Below are positions 7,112-17,327 of a DNA stretch of 64,000 nt, in pieces. The DNA comes from Prochlorococcus sp. MIT 1300. Its GTDB lineage: Bacteria > Cyanobacteriota > Cyanobacteriia > PCC-6307 > Cyanobiaceae. The stretch lies in NCBI RefSeq assembly GCF_034092375.1, contig NZ_CP139302.1, positions 186,001 through 250,000 of the forward strand, written 5' to 3'. Position numbers and translations under genes: made by a program. The stretch's first letter is position 1, and the number at the start of each line of letters is the position of its first letter. The notes beneath the pieces were generated by a model that was given only the letters and a program-made list of their open reading frames with translations, ran no database searches and was not told the DNA's origin.

Positions 7112-9451
7112 TCAATCCCCAGGTTTAGCTAAAGGAAGAAGACACTTGTCAGAGTCACATCCGGCAGGACCTGCTTCAGTAAGTTCCCCTTGGTCATAAC
7201 GCTGGAGTGCTTCAAAGAAATTACTACTTACTCTCCTATGAAAAACTTCTGATTGGAGTTTTTCATAGGTTTGATAATCAATAGGTTCAAAAGGTAATCT
7301 TGGGAATGTAGCGTTTGCATCAAAGCGAGCTAATAAAGCTGCTGAGATATATCCTCTATTGTTGTTTATCGCCTGATATAGGGCTTCACTTAAGGGTTCA
7401 ATCTCTTCTTCTCTAAATTCTATAGTTGCTGAGGTGTTGTGATCTGTGTAGAAGCTTTGTACTTGCATATAGAAGTCAAATTGAGCCATTGCTGAGAAGT
7501 TGTTGATGTTTACCTCGTCAGCACCTGGGATATTGGCCCAGCTGACTTCTGTGGGAATTTCAACAAGCCATTCTGTGCACATAGGGTCAAAAGGATCGTC
7601 TAACAGCCTGCCATTCGAGTCTTTATCAGATTGAGATGGCACAACTGTATAGCCATAATCCATGCAGGCCATGGCCACAGGATCGTTTTTGCGGAAAGTA
7701 ATTCTTCGGATAAAACGCTGTGCTTTGGGTGGATGCCATCCAGGGGAAGCACCGGTTAATAGGCTTTTAGTGCCTGCAGGTTGGACAGTGGTGCATCTAT
7801 TAGGTCTTCTCAGGCCGTGACGATCGCAATAGTCCCATACAGTTTCGTTGACGATTTTTCGCCATTGACTCAGGTAGGTAGATTCTTGTTTCTTAAAGGA
7901 TTTCCCTTCTTCTGTATCTGGCCTCCCTGTTTCCCACCACTTCAGCCAGGGGGTGCCGAAAGCGTGAACAAAGAAATCAAATAGACCTGTAAAACTTACA
8001 CCGACAATTGGGTCCCAGGCTCTACTTTGCCTATACCTTTCAACTTCAAAGCGATGATTTAGTAAACAGGCTACTGATAGGGCTGCAGCTTTGAAGGCAT
8101 TGGCTTGTCCCTCGTCGTCAGATGGATCTATTTGGTTTAGGTGTATTTCTGCAAGATTGCAATGGAAATCAGCACCTAGAATTTCTCCACATGGATTAAG
8201 TCCATATCTTCCTAATCGATGTTTAAGTTCAGTTTGTTGAATTGGCCCATAATTTTTTTGTAACCATTTAGATGCTTCATCCTTTCCTTGATCACAGTAA
8301 ATATCTATAAATTCCTCTCTAAGTTCAGTAGTTTTGAGAATATCTGCATTCGCTCTGGCTAGAGCCTCAGGGGCAAATTGAATAGCACCCTCTCCAGAAT
8401 GAAATTGTTTGGTTACAGCTTCTTTTAAAACTTCTAGGCTTGGTCTGGTGTGATAGACGCGAGTGTGATTAGCCATTCGTAATGCATCCCGTTCGGGATC
8501 TATGCGCCAATTGCCTTCTGAATCCTGTTGCCATAAATTGTCTTTTGCATTTGCCGCTATTGAATCACTTTCTGAAAATTGACGCATTCCCGCACTCCTT
8601 CTTATGTTACCAGCGACAATTGTTACCGCTGCTTCGTCAATTAGTAGACAGCATTCAATTGAAGTAAGTCTTCTCCCTACCGCTTTATTTAATAAGTTGG
8701 AAACACGAATATAGAGATCTTTAAGTTTTACTGGATTTGCCATTCCCCCAAAACCTTTTAGGGTTTCTCCTACGGGTCTTACATCTGTTAGATCTACATT
8801 TATTTCTATGTAATTGTCCTTAAAAGTCTCATCGCTAGAAAGCTCAAGTAAAAGTTGATAACTGTCAACCCAACTTCGTCTGGTGTCGCCTACTTTTATT
8901 TCTACTTTGTTTCCTAGAACTTTGTGTGTTGTACATTCCTGTCTTGAGTTGGCGGGAGTTATTCCAATTTCACTTACATTAATTATCTTTAATTTGTTGC
9001 GAATAGGGGGAAGTTGATTGATTAGGTGTGGCTCAATTATTGCACCTGTTCCACAACCCATCATCGCAAGGTCCATCATTAAAGCAAAAGCCTGCCAATC
9101 CACCAAATTTGTAGAAGTGCAGTTGTATGCTCCTGAATAATTTTCAGGCTTGTCGATCCAAGAAGTTCCACCTATCCATAGCCATCTACCCGAGGGAAGA
9201 GCTTTTTTTTCGGTTTGCATCTGTGCCATCAGATCAACTTCGTCTTCACTGAGAAGACCAAGTTTTTGTAAGCCCTCTAGGTTCCGGTCTCTCACTTCTG
9301 CCCAGCTTTCCCTGCCATCACTTGTTTTCCTGCTGTAGGTCCTATAAAAAACTGGATTTGCAGCAGGGGCAGTTGATGGAAAATCGCCTCGTTGGTCTGA
9401 TGAATTCAATGAAGTCATCTCTATTTCTGGTTTATTTGGGGTCAGAGTCAC
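7112..9451 (-). CDS. nrdJ: Adenosylcobalamin-dependent (class II) ribonucleotide reductase
   Basis: A 779-residue monomeric class II enzyme that reduces ribonucleotides to deoxyribonucleotides using coenzyme B12. The hallmark residues are present: the first redox cysteine in YNCTSTN near residue 112, the NPCGEI motif with catalytic Cys and Glu near 418-422, the second redox cysteine in the following DFHCNL segment, and a C-terminal C-x4-C pair (CDSDKC) at about 766-771 that shuttles electrons. The start is GTG at 9451; an in-frame ATG at 9418 (MTSLNSS) is equally possible. With this as the visible reductase, DNA synthesis would depend on B12-type cofactor. No cobalamin riboswitch is evident in the 112-base upstream gap. 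Confidence 0.95.
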   Translation of the reverse strand: MTLTPNKPEIEMTSLNSSDQRGDFPSTAPAANPVFYRTYSRKTSDGRESWAEVRDRNLEGLQKLGLLSEDEVDLMAQMQTEKKALPSGRWLWIGGTSWIDKPENYSGAYNCTSTNLVDWQAFALMMDLAMMGCGTGAIIEPHLINQLPPIRNKLKIINVSEIGITPANSRQECTTHKVLGNKVEIKVGDTRRSWVDSYQLLLELSSDETFKDNYIEINVDLTDVRPVGETLKGFGGMANPVKLKDLYIRVSNLLNKAVGRRLTSIECCLLIDEAAVTIVAGNIRRSAGMRQFSESDSIAANAKDNLWQQDSEGNWRIDPERDALRMANHTRVYHTRPSLEVLKEAVTKQFHSGEGAIQFAPEALARANADILKTTELREEFIDIYCDQGKDEASKWLQKNYGPIQQTELKHRLGRYGLNPCGEILGADFHCNLAEIHLNQIDPSDDEGQANAFKAAALSVACLLNHRFEVERYRQSRAWDPIVGVSFTGLFDFFVHAFGTPWLKWWETGRPDTEEGKSFKKQESTYLSQWRKIVNETVWDYCDRHGLRRPNRCTTVQPAGTKSLLTGASPGWHPPKAQRFIRRITFRKNDPVAMACMDYGYTVVPSQSDKDSNGRLLDDPFDPMCTEWLVEIPTEVSWANIPGADEVNINNFSAMAQFDFYMQVQSFYTDHNTSATIEFREEEIEPLSEALYQAINNNRGYISAALLARFDANATFPRLPFEPIDYQTYEKLQSEVFHRRVSSNFFEALQRYDQGELTEAGPAGCDSDKCLLPLAKPGD

Positions 9452-9563
9452 AGCGTGAAGATGGCTAAGTAAGTACAGAGAACGCTAACGCCACAAATGG
9501 TGGCGGCAAGCTTTAGTAACACCATTGACAGTGTCTGCTGGAGAATAGTGGCATATCCGCCTT

Positions 9564-10262
9564 ATGTCTGTGAAGAGGACTCCTGAACCTGAGTTAATGA
9601 ACAATCCTTTACAAGTAAAGGCTTATGCAGAAGCCGACTTCAGTAAGGGCGATTCCTTCTTTGTTGATGAATTGGAAAAAAATTTGAAACTTTCGGGAAG
9701 GCTTCCCAATTCATCAACTCGTATTTTTGATCTTGGCTGTGGGCCAGGGAACATAACAGAGCGCTTGGCATTACGTTGGCCATTTGCCACTGTGTTGGGT
9801 TTGGATGGGGCTGAGGAAATGATTGCCCTGGCGAGAAAACGTAAGGACTCTTTAGGAGAGATCAATCGCAGACTGTTTTATCGATGTTTGAATCTTAAGC
9901 AGATTTCTGATGGGTCATTTGCTGAGGACTTGTCAGCTGAAATACTCGTCAGTAACAGCCTTTTGCACCATTTTCATGAACCAACTCATTTCTGGAAATC
10001 TGTTAAGCGTCTGGCCAAGCCAGGCGGGTTTCTTTTTTTAAGAGACTTGCGCAGACCTAGCTCAAGAGATTCTGCCAAGGCTCTTCAGGAGAAGTATCTT
10101 CCTATGTCACCTATGATTTTGATACGAGATTATTTGGCCTCGTTGCACGCTTCCTTTACTGTTGATGAAGTGAATGTTCAGCTTGCAAAGTCTGATCTCA
10201 CTGGATTAACTGTAACTGAATTTTCAGACTGTTATCTCGAGGTTTTTGGCACAATTGACTAA
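9564..10262 (+). CDS. Class I SAM-dependent methyltransferase
   Basis: A 232-residue protein with the glycine-rich SAM motif I (FDLGCGPGN, residues 55-63), an acidic strand-2 residue in GLDGAEEM and a post-motif SNSLLHHF. The fold is that of the UbiE/Trm9-like methyltransferases, but the substrate (a metabolite or RNA) cannot be named. Its length suggests a stand-alone catalytic domain. It starts 30 bases upstream of prfC in the same direction, so the two may share a transcript, but I see no functional link. Confidence 0.85.
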   Translation: MSVKRTPEPELMNNPLQVKAYAEADFSKGDSFFVDELEKNLKLSGRLPNSSTRIFDLGCGPGNITERLALRWPFATVLGLDGAEEMIALARKRKDSLGEINRRLFYRCLNLKQISDGSFAEDLSAEILVSNSLLHHFHEPTHFWKSVKRLAKPGGFLFLRDLRRPSSRDSAKALQEKYLPMSPMILIRDYLASLHASFTVDEVNVQLAKSDLTGLTVTEFSDCYLEVFGTID

Positions 10263-10292
10263 TTGATCTTCAATTTGCATCTATAAGGATTC

Positions 10293-11960
10293 ATGGGTAA
10301 TGATTCTCTCAAAAAATCTTCTCAAAATGCCTCTGAGAATGAGGATAGTAATCAATTATTTTTGAACTCAGTCGCAAGGCGACGAAACTTTGCGATTATT
10401 TCTCATCCTGACGCTGGTAAAACCACTCTGACTGAAAAATTATTGTTATATGGAGGGGCTATTCAACAAGCTGGTGCAGTAAAGGCAAGGGGTGAGCAAA
10501 GAAAAGTCACCTCAGATTGGATGGAATTAGAAAAACAGCGAGGCATTTCGATTACATCAACTGTATTGCAATTTGACTATCAAGATTTTACTATTAATTT
10601 GTTAGATACCCCCGGCCACCAGGACTTTTCCGAGGATACTTATAGAACTCTTGCGGCGGCTGATAATGCTGTAATGTTAGAGGATGCAGCCAAAGGTTTG
10701 GAACCTCAGACACGCAAGTTGTTTGAGGTATGCAGAATGCGAAATATTCCTATTTTCACGTTTATAAATAAGATGGATAGACCAGGTCAGGAACCTCTAT
10801 CTCTCCTTGATGAAATTGAAGCAGAACTAGGATTGATGACCTGGGCTGTTAATTGGCCGATAGGTAGTGGGGAGTACTTTCGAGGAGTAATTGATCGTAG
10901 GACTAAAGAAGTTTCTATTTTTACTAAAGCTGATCGAGGGAAAGAGGCCGCTGAGAAATGTTTTCTCTTAAATGACCCTAGGTTAAAGGAACTTGTTGAG
11001 AATGAATTGTTAGAAAAGGCTCTTGAAGAACTTGAATTGTTAGATGAAGCAGGCTCAGGAATGGATCAAGATCTTATTCACGCGGGAGAGCTTACACCAG
11101 TATTTTTCGGCTCGGCCATGACTAACTTCGGAGTAAGTCCTTTTTTAAATGCTTTTTTGGAGATGGCTCAAGGTCCTGTTGGTCGCCTGACAGAAAAGGG
11201 TACTGTCGATCCATTAGAACCAAATTTTAGTGGCTTTGTTTTTAAATTACAAGCAAATATGGATCCACGGCATAGAGATAGAGTCGCTTTTATAAGAGTT
11301 TGTACAGGACGTTTTGAAAAGGATATGATAGTAAGTCATGCTCGAACAGGAAAGACAATTAGGCTTTCTCGACCTCAAAAACTATTTGGTAAAGATAGAG
11401 CTGTAGTTGATGATGCTTATCCAGGTGATATTATCGGTTTAAATAATCCAGGTATGTTTGCGATTGGAGATACTTTGTACACAGGAAACCGTTTGGAGTA
11501 TGAAGGTATTCCTTGTTTTAGTCCAGAAATATTTAGTTGGTTAAGGAACCCAAATCCATCTGCATTTAAAAACTTTAGGAAGGGAGTTAATGAACTCAGA
11601 GAGGAAGGTGCCGTACAGATTTTGTATGATAGAGATCAAGCGAAGAGAGATCCCATTTTGGCGGCTGTCGGACAGTTGCAACTAGAAGTTGTCCAACATC
11701 GTCTAGAAAATGAATATGGAGTTCAAACTATACTTGAGCCCATGAGTTTTCAAGTCGCAAGATGGGTGGATGGAGGCTGGCCTGTTTTAGAACAAGTAGG
11801 CAGGATATTTAACTGTAAAATAGTGCAAGATGCCTGGCTTAGACCGGTTTTACTCTTTAAAAATGAATGGAACCTAAACCAACTCCTTGAGGATCACCCA
11901 AAATTGCATCTAAGTGCTGTTGCACCTGTAGTTAGTGGCGTTGAGCCCCTAAGTCTTTAA
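10293..11960 (+). CDS. prfC: Peptide chain release factor 3
   Basis: A 555-residue translational GTPase that recycles RF1 and RF2 from the ribosome after peptide release. The GTPase motifs are clear: G1 HPDAGKTT near residues 38-45, the switch region RGISITST, G3 DTPGHQDF and G4 NKMD. The length and the C-terminal domain fit RF3 rather than EF-G. The N-terminus carries about 25 extra polar residues. The gene is complete and of normal length. Confidence 0.95.
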   Translation: MGNDSLKKSSQNASENEDSNQLFLNSVARRRNFAIISHPDAGKTTLTEKLLLYGGAIQQAGAVKARGEQRKVTSDWMELEKQRGISITSTVLQFDYQDFTINLLDTPGHQDFSEDTYRTLAAADNAVMLEDAAKGLEPQTRKLFEVCRMRNIPIFTFINKMDRPGQEPLSLLDEIEAELGLMTWAVNWPIGSGEYFRGVIDRRTKEVSIFTKADRGKEAAEKCFLLNDPRLKELVENELLEKALEELELLDEAGSGMDQDLIHAGELTPVFFGSAMTNFGVSPFLNAFLEMAQGPVGRLTEKGTVDPLEPNFSGFVFKLQANMDPRHRDRVAFIRVCTGRFEKDMIVSHARTGKTIRLSRPQKLFGKDRAVVDDAYPGDIIGLNNPGMFAIGDTLYTGNRLEYEGIPCFSPEIFSWLRNPNPSAFKNFRKGVNELREEGAVQILYDRDQAKRDPILAAVGQLQLEVVQHRLENEYGVQTILEPMSFQVARWVDGGWPVLEQVGRIFNCKIVQDAWLRPVLLFKNEWNLNQLLEDHPKLHLSAVAPVVSGVEPLSL

Positions 11961-12129
11961 ATTGATCTAATTAATTGGTTAGAACAGACACCCCAGAGAA
12001 TTTTTGCTAAATCGTTAACCTCTATTGACTCCATCGGACCGGGTTTTCAGATAAAAAGTTTCTAATTTCTATTTCTCATCTTTGTTTGAGTCTACGATCT
12101 ATACCCTTAGAGAACTTAAGGCATTATTT

Positions 12130-12813
12130 ATGGGCTCTGGCATTGACCCTGGCTCGAATCAAGGTGAGCAAGACCCTTATTCAATGTTTGGTTTGGCGCC
12201 AGGAGCCAGCTTTGAGGCGGTTCAGGAGGCACGAGACAAGCTCTTGGAAGAAGTCGGGGAGGATGCGCAGGCCAGGGCTCGTATCGAGGCCTCATACGAC
12301 ACCCTGCTTATGGTGAGTCTTAAAGATCGGCAACTTGGGAAAGTTAGTAACGCTGCTGTGAAAGCTTCCCAAAAGGAAGAGAAGCCATTGGAAGGAGGAG
12401 GTATTTCAGGAGTGCGTAGTTCTTTGTCTTCGATGTTTCAGCAGAAGAGTACAACCTCTAGAAATGCTGATTCAGTTGGATTATTACCTGATTTAAGCCT
12501 TCCTGAAGGCTCAGGATTAACTATTAGATTGACTGTAGGCATTTTAGCAATAGCTTTTCTATTGATTTCGCCTAATAGTATTGATCTAATATTAGCAATA
12601 TCTACTCTTGGTGTTTTTCTCAGTCAAATACGAAAAGGGTGTAAAGCTGTTAGTTCTCTTGGATGGAGTGTTGTTTTGCTTTCTCTAGGACTAATACTTG
12701 GAGGACTTCTTGTTAAAGTTTCTACTTTACCTATTGGATTCTTAACCTCAGATCAGTTAGAAGCAATACCAGCATTAATATTGCTTTGGATAGGTTCATT
12801 GCTTTTGGGTTGA
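12130..12813 (+). CDS. CPP1-like (J-domain-like) membrane protein
   Basis: From the ATG at 12130 the product is 227 residues. The N-terminal 60 or so residues (DPYSMFGLAPGASFEAVQEA) resemble a J-domain lacking the HPD tripeptide, and four hydrophobic segments follow in the C-terminal half. This is the layout of the cyanobacterial and plastid CPP1 family (chaperone-like protein of POR1, DUF3353), which stabilises light-dependent protochlorophyllide reductase in plants; the family assignment is mine from pattern, not from a search. In-frame codons continue to a TTG at 12082, but the ATG is more credible. It converges with hslO. Confidence 0.75.
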   Translation: MGSGIDPGSNQGEQDPYSMFGLAPGASFEAVQEARDKLLEEVGEDAQARARIEASYDTLLMVSLKDRQLGKVSNAAVKASQKEEKPLEGGGISGVRSSLSSMFQQKSTTSRNADSVGLLPDLSLPEGSGLTIRLTVGILAIAFLLISPNSIDLILAISTLGVFLSQIRKGCKAVSSLGWSVVLLSLGLILGGLLVKVSTLPIGFLTSDQLEAIPALILLWIGSLLLG

Positions 12814-12820
12814 AAAACCC

Positions 12821-13744
12821 TCAGCTTTGATCTTCTTCGACGATTTCTCTAATAACTTTTTCGATTTCAAATTTTTGAATATGATAAATATTACTGCAGA
12901 AATGACAAGTGAGTTCGGCTTTCCCTTCTTCTTTGATCATCTTTCGCAAGTCTTCTTTTCCAAGTAACTTAAGAGCGGAAAGGCTTCTTTCTCTTGTACA
13001 ACGGCAGGAAAAGAAAATGTCTTGACTTGCTTCTGCATCTTCTAAAACCTCGGTATCTAAATCTGGAAATACATCTTTAAGAAGTTCAGGAAGATTATTT
13101 TGGCACTCTTCTAGTTTTTGGCTGAAGCAATTAATTTCTTTACAACGCTCCTCTAAAAGGCTTACTAAGGTTGGTTCTTTAGCTGCTTTTGGTAGAACTT
13201 GTACAAGTAAACCTCCAATACAAATAAGGTTTTCGTGATTTATTTTTTCTCCAACAAAGACCGCTGATGGTGTTTGTTCTGAGTGGACAAGGTATGAGGC
13301 CACATCCTCTCCAATTCCGCCTCTAACAAGCTCAACTGTGCTACTAAATGGTTCTCCATGTCCTACATCTCTGACAACATGTAAGTATCCGGTCCCTGCT
13401 GCTTCAGAGAAGTTAAAACTGTATTGACCATCTGTATTCTTAATAAGATCAAGCTCTAAAGATGGTTCGCCTACATAACCTCGAACAGTTCCATCTCTCC
13501 CCGCATCAACCATTAAGCCTTTAATTGGACCGTCTGAACCGAGCCTTAGATTTACTCGTCCGTGTCGCACTTTCATTGAACTAGCTAATAGAAGTCCCGC
13601 AGACATAGCTCTCCCTAGCATTACAGTAGTCAGATATGACATGCCATGTCTTTTTTGTGCTTCTTTAGTGGCATTAGTAGCAGTAACTGCTACTAATCTA
13701 ATTCCACCATTTGCAGCTGTGGCCCTTACAAGTCGATCAGTCAT
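12821..13744 (-). CDS. hslO: Redox-regulated chaperone Hsp33
   Basis: A 307-residue Hsp33. The C-terminal zinc switch is intact: C-x-C in SCRCTRER and C-x2-C in CHFCSNIY, the four cysteines that bind zinc when reduced and form disulfides under oxidative stress to activate the holdase. The N-terminal substrate-binding domain begins [17 protein letters not shown] as is usual for the family. It lies three bases downstream of an ABC ATPase gene on the same strand, so the two are probably co-transcribed. Confidence 0.95.
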   Translation of the reverse strand: MTDRLVRATAANGGIRLVAVTATNATKEAQKRHGMSYLTTVMLGRAMSAGLLLASSMKVRHGRVNLRLGSDGPIKGLMVDAGRDGTVRGYVGEPSLELDLIKNTDGQYSFNFSEAAGTGYLHVVRDVGHGEPFSSTVELVRGGIGEDVASYLVHSEQTPSAVFVGEKINHENLICIGGLLVQVLPKAAKEPTLVSLLEERCKEINCFSQKLEECQNNLPELLKDVFPDLDTEVLEDAEASQDIFFSCRCTRERSLSALKLLGKEDLRKMIKEEGKAELTCHFCSNIYHIQKFEIEKVIREIVEEDQS

Positions 13745-13747
13745 TCT

Positions 13748-14389
13748 TTAAGATTTTTTTGAAGTAGGAGTTGCTTTAAGCGATCCCTCTTTTAATAAAT
13801 ACTTGCTTGATAAGTTATGGAATAGTTCAGGTTCATGAGTTACTATTATAAGGATTTGATCATTTGTAAGTTTGTTCAAAATTCCTAGGACCTCATTCCT
13901 AACTGACCAATCCAGACCCGCAGTAGGTTCATCAAGTAATAGAACCTTTGGTTTGCGAAGTAACTGAATAGCCAGGGCAAGCCTTCGTTGTTGACCACCA
14001 CTAAGTTTTTCGGGCGCCTGACGAAGATCTATATCACTAAGACCAACTTTTTTAAGAACTAACGTTTGCTTCTCAGTGCTTAGTCTTCTATGTCCTAGCC
14101 GTAACTCTTGACTTACCGTAAGACCGAGAAAGTGACGCTCTGGAAACTGAAATACCACACCACAGAGCCATCTCCTTTGACGGGGACTAAGAGCTTTGTT
14201 ATTCCATGAGATTATTCCCTTTTGAGCCTTTGAGAGACCACTAATAACTTCTACTAGGCTTGTTTTGCCTTCACCACTTGCCCCAGCAATGACAATTGGG
14301 TTTCCAAATTCAGCCTTAAGGTTGATCCCGTTGAGAAGATCCTTGGGACAGGCAGCAGGTCTGTAGTGCACCTGACTCAGCTGAAGCAT
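13748..14389 (-). CDS. Lone ABC-type ATPase (ECF/cobalt-type)
   Basis: A compact 213-residue ATPase with Walker A (GASGEGKTS, from about residue 36), the signature LSGGQQRR and Walker B VLLLDEP followed by TAGLD. It resembles the ATPases of energy-coupling-factor and cobalt-type importers, but no permease is adjacent. It precedes hslO by three bases in the same operon. It could serve an uptake system encoded elsewhere; the substrate is not visible. Confidence 0.8.
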   Translation of the reverse strand: MLQLSQVHYRPAACPKDLLNGINLKAEFGNPIVIAGASGEGKTSLVEVISGLSKAQKGIISWNNKALSPRQRRWLCGVVFQFPERHFLGLTVSQELRLGHRRLSTEKQTLVLKKVGLSDIDLRQAPEKLSGGQQRRLALAIQLLRKPKVLLLDEPTAGLDWSVRNEVLGILNKLTNDQILIIVTHEPELFHNLSSKYLLKEGSLKATPTSKKS

Positions 14390-14500
14390 GATATTGAGCT
14401 TAGGTCTTTCTACATAATGCTGTATAGGATTAAATAATACTGTGAGGGGTTGCGGGATGTTTGTATTTTCTAGTAATGATGCAAGTGTTGCCGGTTAATC

Positions 14501-14950
14501 ATGGAAGTCTGTTTTAGAGAGGTGGATCCATTCAATTGCTGGATATGGCTTCAATTTAATGAGGTTCCCAGTGAGGGTGAGAAAAATTATATTGACGGTA
14601 TTTTTGATAGTTGGTATGTGTTGGGGCGTCTTGGTGGTTTTAACGCGGAGAACCTTCAAGCTCATCATGAAGGAATTGAAATTAGTGGCATGGCCTATGA
14701 CAATAACGAGGCAAATAAAGCCATGCCGGCTTTAATGCACAACATTGGCGAGTTGGAATATCAACGTAATTGGGCTAGATGTTGGGTTGATCTCGGAACA
14801 AGTGATGCAATGGCTATTGATGTTTTGATTAATTCTCTTATTCAGGTCGATGAAAGTGTTGTTCAGCTTAAACAGGTTTGCGTTGGTGGGGTAAATACAG
14901 ATTGGCCAATTGTAGAGCATCCTGATGCTCTCTTCCAAATGGATCGCTGA
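14501..14950 (+). CDS. DUF3531 family protein
   Basis: A 149-residue soluble protein. The opening VCFREVDPFNCWIW and the later YQRNWARCWVDLGTSDA stretch match the cyanobacterial and plant DUF3531 family as I know it. The function of the family is unknown; it is near-universal in cyanobacteria and present in plastid-bearing plants, so a role in photosynthetic physiology is often assumed. The next gene, rsmE, overlaps its 3' end by 26 bases if the upstream ATG is used. Confidence 0.8.
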   Translation: MEVCFREVDPFNCWIWLQFNEVPSEGEKNYIDGIFDSWYVLGRLGGFNAENLQAHHEGIEISGMAYDNNEANKAMPALMHNIGELEYQRNWARCWVDLGTSDAMAIDVLINSLIQVDESVVQLKQVCVGGVNTDWPIVEHPDALFQMDR

Positions 14951-15716
14951 AATAATTTTGTCTGAATCTAGACGACTATTTGTTGATCCAAAACGATTTT
15001 TGAAGATCAGCCCATCAGATCAGCTTCTAGAGCTGGAGAAGACTGAAATTCATTATTTAAGAAGAGTCCTCCGGCTTAGAAACAAAGCCGAAATAGAGAT
15101 TGTTGATGGTCGTGGAGGCCTATGGAAGGCATTCTTACAAGAAGGAAAATTCCTTAAATTGATAAACCCATTACATTCTTCTCCTGTTCACTCTGAAGAG
15201 TTACGCCCTCTTATTTGTGTTGCTGTAGTGGTTCCTAAAAGAGGTTTTGATGAAGCTTTAAGGATGTGTTGCGAAATTGGAGTTGATGTAATTCAACCTC
15301 TTTATTCTGAGCGTGGAGTTGTTCAAAATGATGAAAAATTCTCTAGATGGTTGAATATCCTCAAGGAAGCTGTTGAACAATCAGAAAGGCTTTGGATTCC
15401 AAAACTATTACCAATTGTTGATTCCTTTCAATTCTGGCCTATGCCGAAATCTTCAGCTGGATTAGCAGTTGCCACAACACGAATTAAAACTCTACCGGAT
15501 TTTTCAGCTTGGCTTAATAGAGAGGAACATCAGAAAGAGCACATATGGATTGCTATTGGACCTGAAGGAGGATGGACAGAAACAGAAGAAAAGGAAGCTG
15601 TTTCTTTTGGTTGGCAACTCGTTCAATTAGGAGATTTAATATTGAGGACATCAACTGCAGCAGTTTCAGCCACTCAACTAATGGCTTCTTGGAGAAGGAA
15701 TACTAACTTTGGTTAA
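14925..15716 (+). CDS. rsmE: 16S rRNA m3U1498 methyltransferase
   Basis: A protein of up to 263 residues of the SPOUT superfamily. The C-terminal knot motifs are visible: WIAIGPEGGWTETEEKEA and LGDLILRTSTAAVSA, which bind SAM. The N-terminal PUA-like domain includes HYLRRVLRLR. It methylates N3 of U1498 in 16S rRNA. The ATG at 14925 overlaps the DUF3531 gene by 26 bases; a TTG about 11 codons further in (before SESRRLF) is a credible alternative because the family normally begins with residues like RLFV. Confidence 0.93.
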   Translation: MLSSKWIAEIILSESRRLFVDPKRFLKISPSDQLLELEKTEIHYLRRVLRLRNKAEIEIVDGRGGLWKAFLQEGKFLKLINPLHSSPVHSEELRPLICVAVVVPKRGFDEALRMCCEIGVDVIQPLYSERGVVQNDEKFSRWLNILKEAVEQSERLWIPKLLPIVDSFQFWPMPKSSAGLAVATTRIKTLPDFSAWLNREEHQKEHIWIAIGPEGGWTETEEKEAVSFGWQLVQLGDLILRTSTAAVSATQLMASWRRNTNFG

Positions 15717-15832
15717 CGTAACTCTTAAACTTTATAACTAATTCTTTTAGAGGTTTATTTTTTTGTGATTCTTATAAAGATTGTATAACGCATCTCTATA
15801 TAGATTACTCTTATTAAAACATTCTTGCCCTT

Positions 15833-16591
15833 ATGGTTCCTTCATTCAACATAGACCTTCAGTGGTATTTGGCCTTTCTTATCAACTCACTTCTAATTTC
15901 GATATTTCATAGGCTCCCTTTACTTACCAGAACTGGGTGGATACATGCAGGTGCCTTGGGAACAATTCTATGGGGGGCTCTTAATTGGCAGGGATGGTCA
16001 GCTGTTGTTTGTTATTTCTTAATGGGTTCTAGTGTTACTCGCCTAGGGATAAAATTTAAGCAAAGAATTGGTTTGGCTGAAGGACGTGGGGGTAAGCGTG
16101 GCCCTGAAAATGTATGGGGATCAGCTGCTGTTGGCACAATAATTGCCTTATTAATTGGTGCTGGATTTGGATCCAGGGATTTGCTCTTGATTGGTTTTTC
16201 GGCAAGCTTCTCTGCAAAATTGGCGGACACTTTTGGGAGTGAGATTGGTAAATTATGGGGAAGGAATACATTTTTAATAACCTCTCTTAAAAAAGTTCCA
16301 CCAGGCACCGACGGAGCAATTAGTTTCGAAGGAACTCTGGCTTCGTTACTCGGTAGTGTCTTAATGACATTATCAATGGCATGTTTTTCTCTTTTACCTT
16401 CACTAGAAATAATATTATTGGTTATCTCAGTAGGATTTATAGCTACATTATTTGAAAGTGTTTTGGGTGCTTCTTTTCAAAACCGATTTCTTTGGCTAAG
16501 CAATGAATTAATTAATGCTGTGCAAACTCTCTTTTCAGCGATACTTGCTATGGTTTTGGCCAGTTTTTTGGGGGTAATAAATTTGATCTGA
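15833..16591 (+). CDS. DUF92/VTE6-like membrane protein (putative phytyl-phosphate kinase)
   Basis: A 252-residue polytopic membrane protein. The GTDGAISFEGTLASLLGS and SAKLADTFGSEIGKLWGR stretches are the signature blocks of DUF92. Plant and cyanobacterial members (VTE6) act in phytol salvage, converting phytyl phosphate to phytyl diphosphate for tocopherol and chlorophyll metabolism; that function is established for the family, and the substrate here is inferred. It starts with ATG and stands alone in its orientation between rsmE and a tail-to-tail SGNH hydrolase gene. Confidence 0.82.
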   Translation: MVPSFNIDLQWYLAFLINSLLISIFHRLPLLTRTGWIHAGALGTILWGALNWQGWSAVVCYFLMGSSVTRLGIKFKQRIGLAEGRGGKRGPENVWGSAAVGTIIALLIGAGFGSRDLLLIGFSASFSAKLADTFGSEIGKLWGRNTFLITSLKKVPPGTDGAISFEGTLASLLGSVLMTLSMACFSLLPSLEIILLVISVGFIATLFESVLGASFQNRFLWLSNELINAVQTLFSAILAMVLASFLGVINLI

Positions 16592-16638
16592 AGGTTACTT
16601 TTTTAGACCATATTTATTTTTTCTTAGGAATTACCTTA

Positions 16639-17316
16639 TCAGCTTAATGTTGGAGTAACGTTTTTAATTGGTTTTAGTTCAGCCCATGACAATAAGGGTT
16701 GCCAGTTGGCAAGCCTTTCAAGAAGCCAACTATGCCCCTCGCTATTTAAATGGATTCCATCAGGTTCTATCCATGTAAGCCAATCAGGCTCTTTAAGCAT
16801 ATATTGATGCACTGGCAGAAAAGGTACATCTGTCTCCAGACAGGCGCTTTCTATTTGAGCCTCATATAACTTTATCGAGTCGTTTGAATACCATAGACAT
16901 CCTGAAAACGGCATGGCACCCTCATCAACTGGAGTTATTCCTAAAACCATTACATCAGTTTCTGCCTTGATTTCGCTTAACAATTGGCATAGCCCAAAAT
17001 AGTATGCATCTGTAGATAGTTGAGGGCGTCCATCTTTACGACCGATACGTGCGGTGTCATTAAGGCCGACTGATAACAAAACCCCATCAGGTACTTTTCT
17101 CCTAAGTTCTCCACGAACCATCCATTCGTTGCGCCATCTCTTTGCAACTCTTTCAAGCCCATCACCACGAACTCCTAAAGGATAAACAATCGCTCCTCCA
17201 GGTAGATTCATCCAGTTTCTTTTTAATTGTTCGCACCAACCCCCGTTTTCACGATCACCCCAGCCATGAACACCGCTATCACCAATCACTATAAGTTGTT
17301 TAACTGAAATAACCAT
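16639..17316 (-). CDS. SGNH/GDSL-type hydrolase
   Basis: A 225-residue lipase/esterase-fold protein. The catalytic Ser lies in VIGDSGVHGWG near residue 14, the oxyanion Asn in SVGLND, and the catalytic Asp/His pair in PDGIHLNSEGH near the C-terminus, so all SGNH blocks are present. No signal peptide is seen, so it probably acts in the cytoplasm on an ester or acyl compound. It follows phnE by 11 bases on the same strand and is the last gene of the aspC-phnDCE run, which hints at shared expression but not at a substrate. Confidence 0.85.
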   Translation of the reverse strand: MVISVKQLIVIGDSGVHGWGDRENGGWCEQLKRNWMNLPGGAIVYPLGVRGDGLERVAKRWRNEWMVRGELRRKVPDGVLLSVGLNDTARIGRKDGRPQLSTDAYYFGLCQLLSEIKAETDVMVLGITPVDEGAMPFSGCLWYSNDSIKLYEAQIESACLETDVPFLPVHQYMLKEPDWLTWIEPDGIHLNSEGHSWLLERLANWQPLLSWAELKPIKNVTPTLS

Positions 17317-17327
17317 CGATCTCAGAA

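Noticed and set aside
9452-9563. Cobalamin riboswitch upstream of nrdJ
   Set aside because: A GCCACT-like piece is present on the minus strand, but the rest of the B12-box pattern and the required flanking stems are not visible in 112 bases.
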